A DNA stretch of 64,000 nucleotides from Verrucomicrobiia bacterium (GTDB taxonomy: Bacteria; Verrucomicrobiota; Verrucomicrobiia; Limisphaerales; UBA9464): positions 1-64,000 of the forward strand of contig JAHCBB010000029.1 in NCBI GenBank assembly GCA_019634635.1, in the 5' to 3' direction. A program made the position numbers and the translations under genes. Position 1 is the stretch's first letter. Each line of letters opens with the position of its first letter. Below the pieces are notes generated by a model. That model did no database searches. It saw only the letters and a program-made list of their open reading frames with translations, and was not told the origin of the DNA. Shown one piece after another: positions 62,857 to 64,000 of the stretch.

Positions 62857-63675
62857 CCGTTCTCGACGCCCTGGTCCAATCCCTGACACGCGCCGCCGAC
62901 CACAACCGGAATGATGTCGTGGGCCCCCGTGTGATCCTTTGGACCGATGGAGAGCGGCTTTGGGAGTCCGTGGCGGGTTTGCTGTGCACCGCGATGCATC
63001 GCCTGCACGTGTTGGGCCCATACGATCCCGGAAAGCGCTCAGGTCCTGCGGCCTACCTCCGATTCCAATTACCCGCGGCACCGGGGGCTGCCGGCGAAAC
63101 AACGGTGCTTTACCTGCCCGGAGTCCCCCGCGCGGCGTTTCGGATTGCCAGCGATTGCCCGGAGGAGGCCCGGCATCTCTTTGCGCTGCAGTTTGAGGGT
63201 CAGTTTTGGATCCAGAAGAACGGCAAGGATTGGACTCCCAGCGCATTCCTGGCGTCCGCCGATGGCGGGCTGGGGCTGGATCTCGCGCGCGACGCGGAGA
63301 CCACATCGGCGTTGCGGGAGTGTCTGGCCAAGGTTCTGGAAGCGGAAGTGCCAGCGCTTTCTGGACGCCGGCTGGAGGCGGCGGATTTCCGAGGTCTGGT
63401 GGCCGAGGACCCGGTGCGGATGCTGCTGCGCTGGATCGGGCAGCCCAAGGTAGGGCGGGAGCGTTGGGCGGGCAGCGAATGGACCAGCTTCCGGGCCATC
63501 TGCCGAAAGGAGTTTGGCTTTGATCCGGAAAAAGATGGCGAGTTGGCCGCTGCCGAACCGGCCTGGCCGACCAAGGCTCCGCCTGGCTGCCGGTCTGGCA
63601 GCGATTTGCCGACGCGCCCTTTAACTTTCCAGGGGTCGAAGATCTTCTCCGGCGGCTGTCGCCTCCGGATCTGTT
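62853..63675 (+). pseudogene. PglZ-like protein, frameshifted and cut by an insertion sequence
   Basis: Starts at ATG 62853, overlapping the ATPase stop by 4 bp. The intact first ~230 residues hold a PglZ-type start (VGPRVILWTDGERLWESV, VLGPYDPGKR, TVLYLPGVPR, QKNGKDWTPSAFL, GRRLEAADF). About base 63560 a one-base slip is needed to keep reading into WLPVWQRFADAP and VEDLLRR, which then ends near 63675 where transposase sequence begins. PglZ is the alkaline-phosphatase-fold protein of BREX and related defence loci. No other BREX genes are visible here. Confidence 0.75.
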
Positions 63676-63681
63676 TGCCTG

Positions 63682-63999
63682 TCAGGCCGCCTGCGCCAAC
63701 GGCGTCGGCGGTTTGGCTCGGGTCGCCGCGGCGCGCAGCCGTGCCAGCATCCACAGGTTGTGAGTCAGGACGCCCCAGGCCAGCGCCAATTCCCGCTGCG
63801 CATAGCCCTTGGCCCGCAGGGGACGTCCCAGAAAACCGTTCTTCAGAACGCCAATACGCGCCTCGGCCTGCGTCCGCCGTCGTTGCAAGCAGGCGAACTT
63901 TCTGCTTCTGGGCTTGGAAGGCATTTGCCGAGTACAGCAGGAGGAGGAAGCCCGTGGCGAGGTGTCGCATGAGCCGGGTCGCTGTGGGATGACCGCCAC
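63682..63999 (-). mobile_element. Insertion sequence transposase, C-terminal part (runs off the window)
   Basis: The frame encodes a transposase tail: QRRRTQAEARIGVLKNGFLG, RPLRAKGYAQRELALAWGVL and THNLWMLARL, as found at the end of several DDE transposases of the IS1182/ISNCY-like type. The reading direction is minus, with the stop at 63682. The 5' part lies beyond the window edge, and the first ~45 residues look weak, so the element may itself be broken. No terminal repeat can be confirmed. Confidence 0.7.
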
Positions 64000-64000
64000 G

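Noticed and set aside
62853..63675. A complete BREX system
   Set aside because: Only a PglZ-like fragment is present; no PglX, BrxC, BrxA/B or BrxL signature is seen in the window.

Overview
The window is GC-rich DNA with densely packed genes on both strands and few recognisable Shine-Dalgarno sites. The gene content points to the Verrucomicrobiota, perhaps a Limisphaerales/Pedosphaera-like soil or freshwater lineage. Pointers are a DUF1549/DUF1553 + DUF1501 operon, a PVC-type CxxCH heme protein, a DUF6797 protein, a GHL10 glycoside hydrolase and remnants of a verrucomicrobial-style tyrosine recombinase. This assignment is inference from gene families; no search was run.

Layout. 0-13 kb: DoxX-like and UbiB-like genes, lysS, a one-module adenylation/carrier/thioesterase protein, a Na+/H+ antiporter, a DUF6797 beta-propeller protein and a DsbD-type reductase. 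12.7-13.2 kb: a gene-free stretch made largely of short palindromic repeats. 13.2-16.7 kb: the most striking gene of the window, a HEAT-repeat + ClpA-like double AAA+ protein whose last ~330 residues are a release-factor-2-like domain without GGQ. 16.8-23.3 kb: a PVC heme protein, then an operon of type III polyketide synthase, methyltransferase and FAD oxidoreductase (phenolic lipid/alkylpyrone type). 23.4-28 kb: rmlA, rmlB, a cytochrome P450, an unrecognised conserved-looking protein and a small CBM48 protein.

28-46 kb is mostly housekeeping: rpoD, GHL10, MgtE, a purple-acid-phosphatase-like enzyme, a TPR protein, dapF, a DASS transporter, ogt, uvrB, CHAD, sixA, a dipeptide epimerase, an ABC exporter and a serine hydrolase. 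46-60 kb: a DUF4230 protein, a VCBS-repeat protein, a truncated universal stress protein, a DksA-like protein, the four-gene DUF1549/DUF1501/PPC/anchored-protein operon, an APC-family permease and a tandem pair of related lipoproteins.

The right end (60.6-64 kb) looks like an eroded integration site. It holds tRNA-Pro and tRNA-Leu, a broken integrase, a DUF4143-type ATPase translationally coupled to a PglZ-like gene, and a transposase end that interrupts PglZ. The candidate undescribed system is the AAA+/pseudo-release-factor fusion. The DUF4143 ATPase-PglZ pair is a second, weaker candidate.
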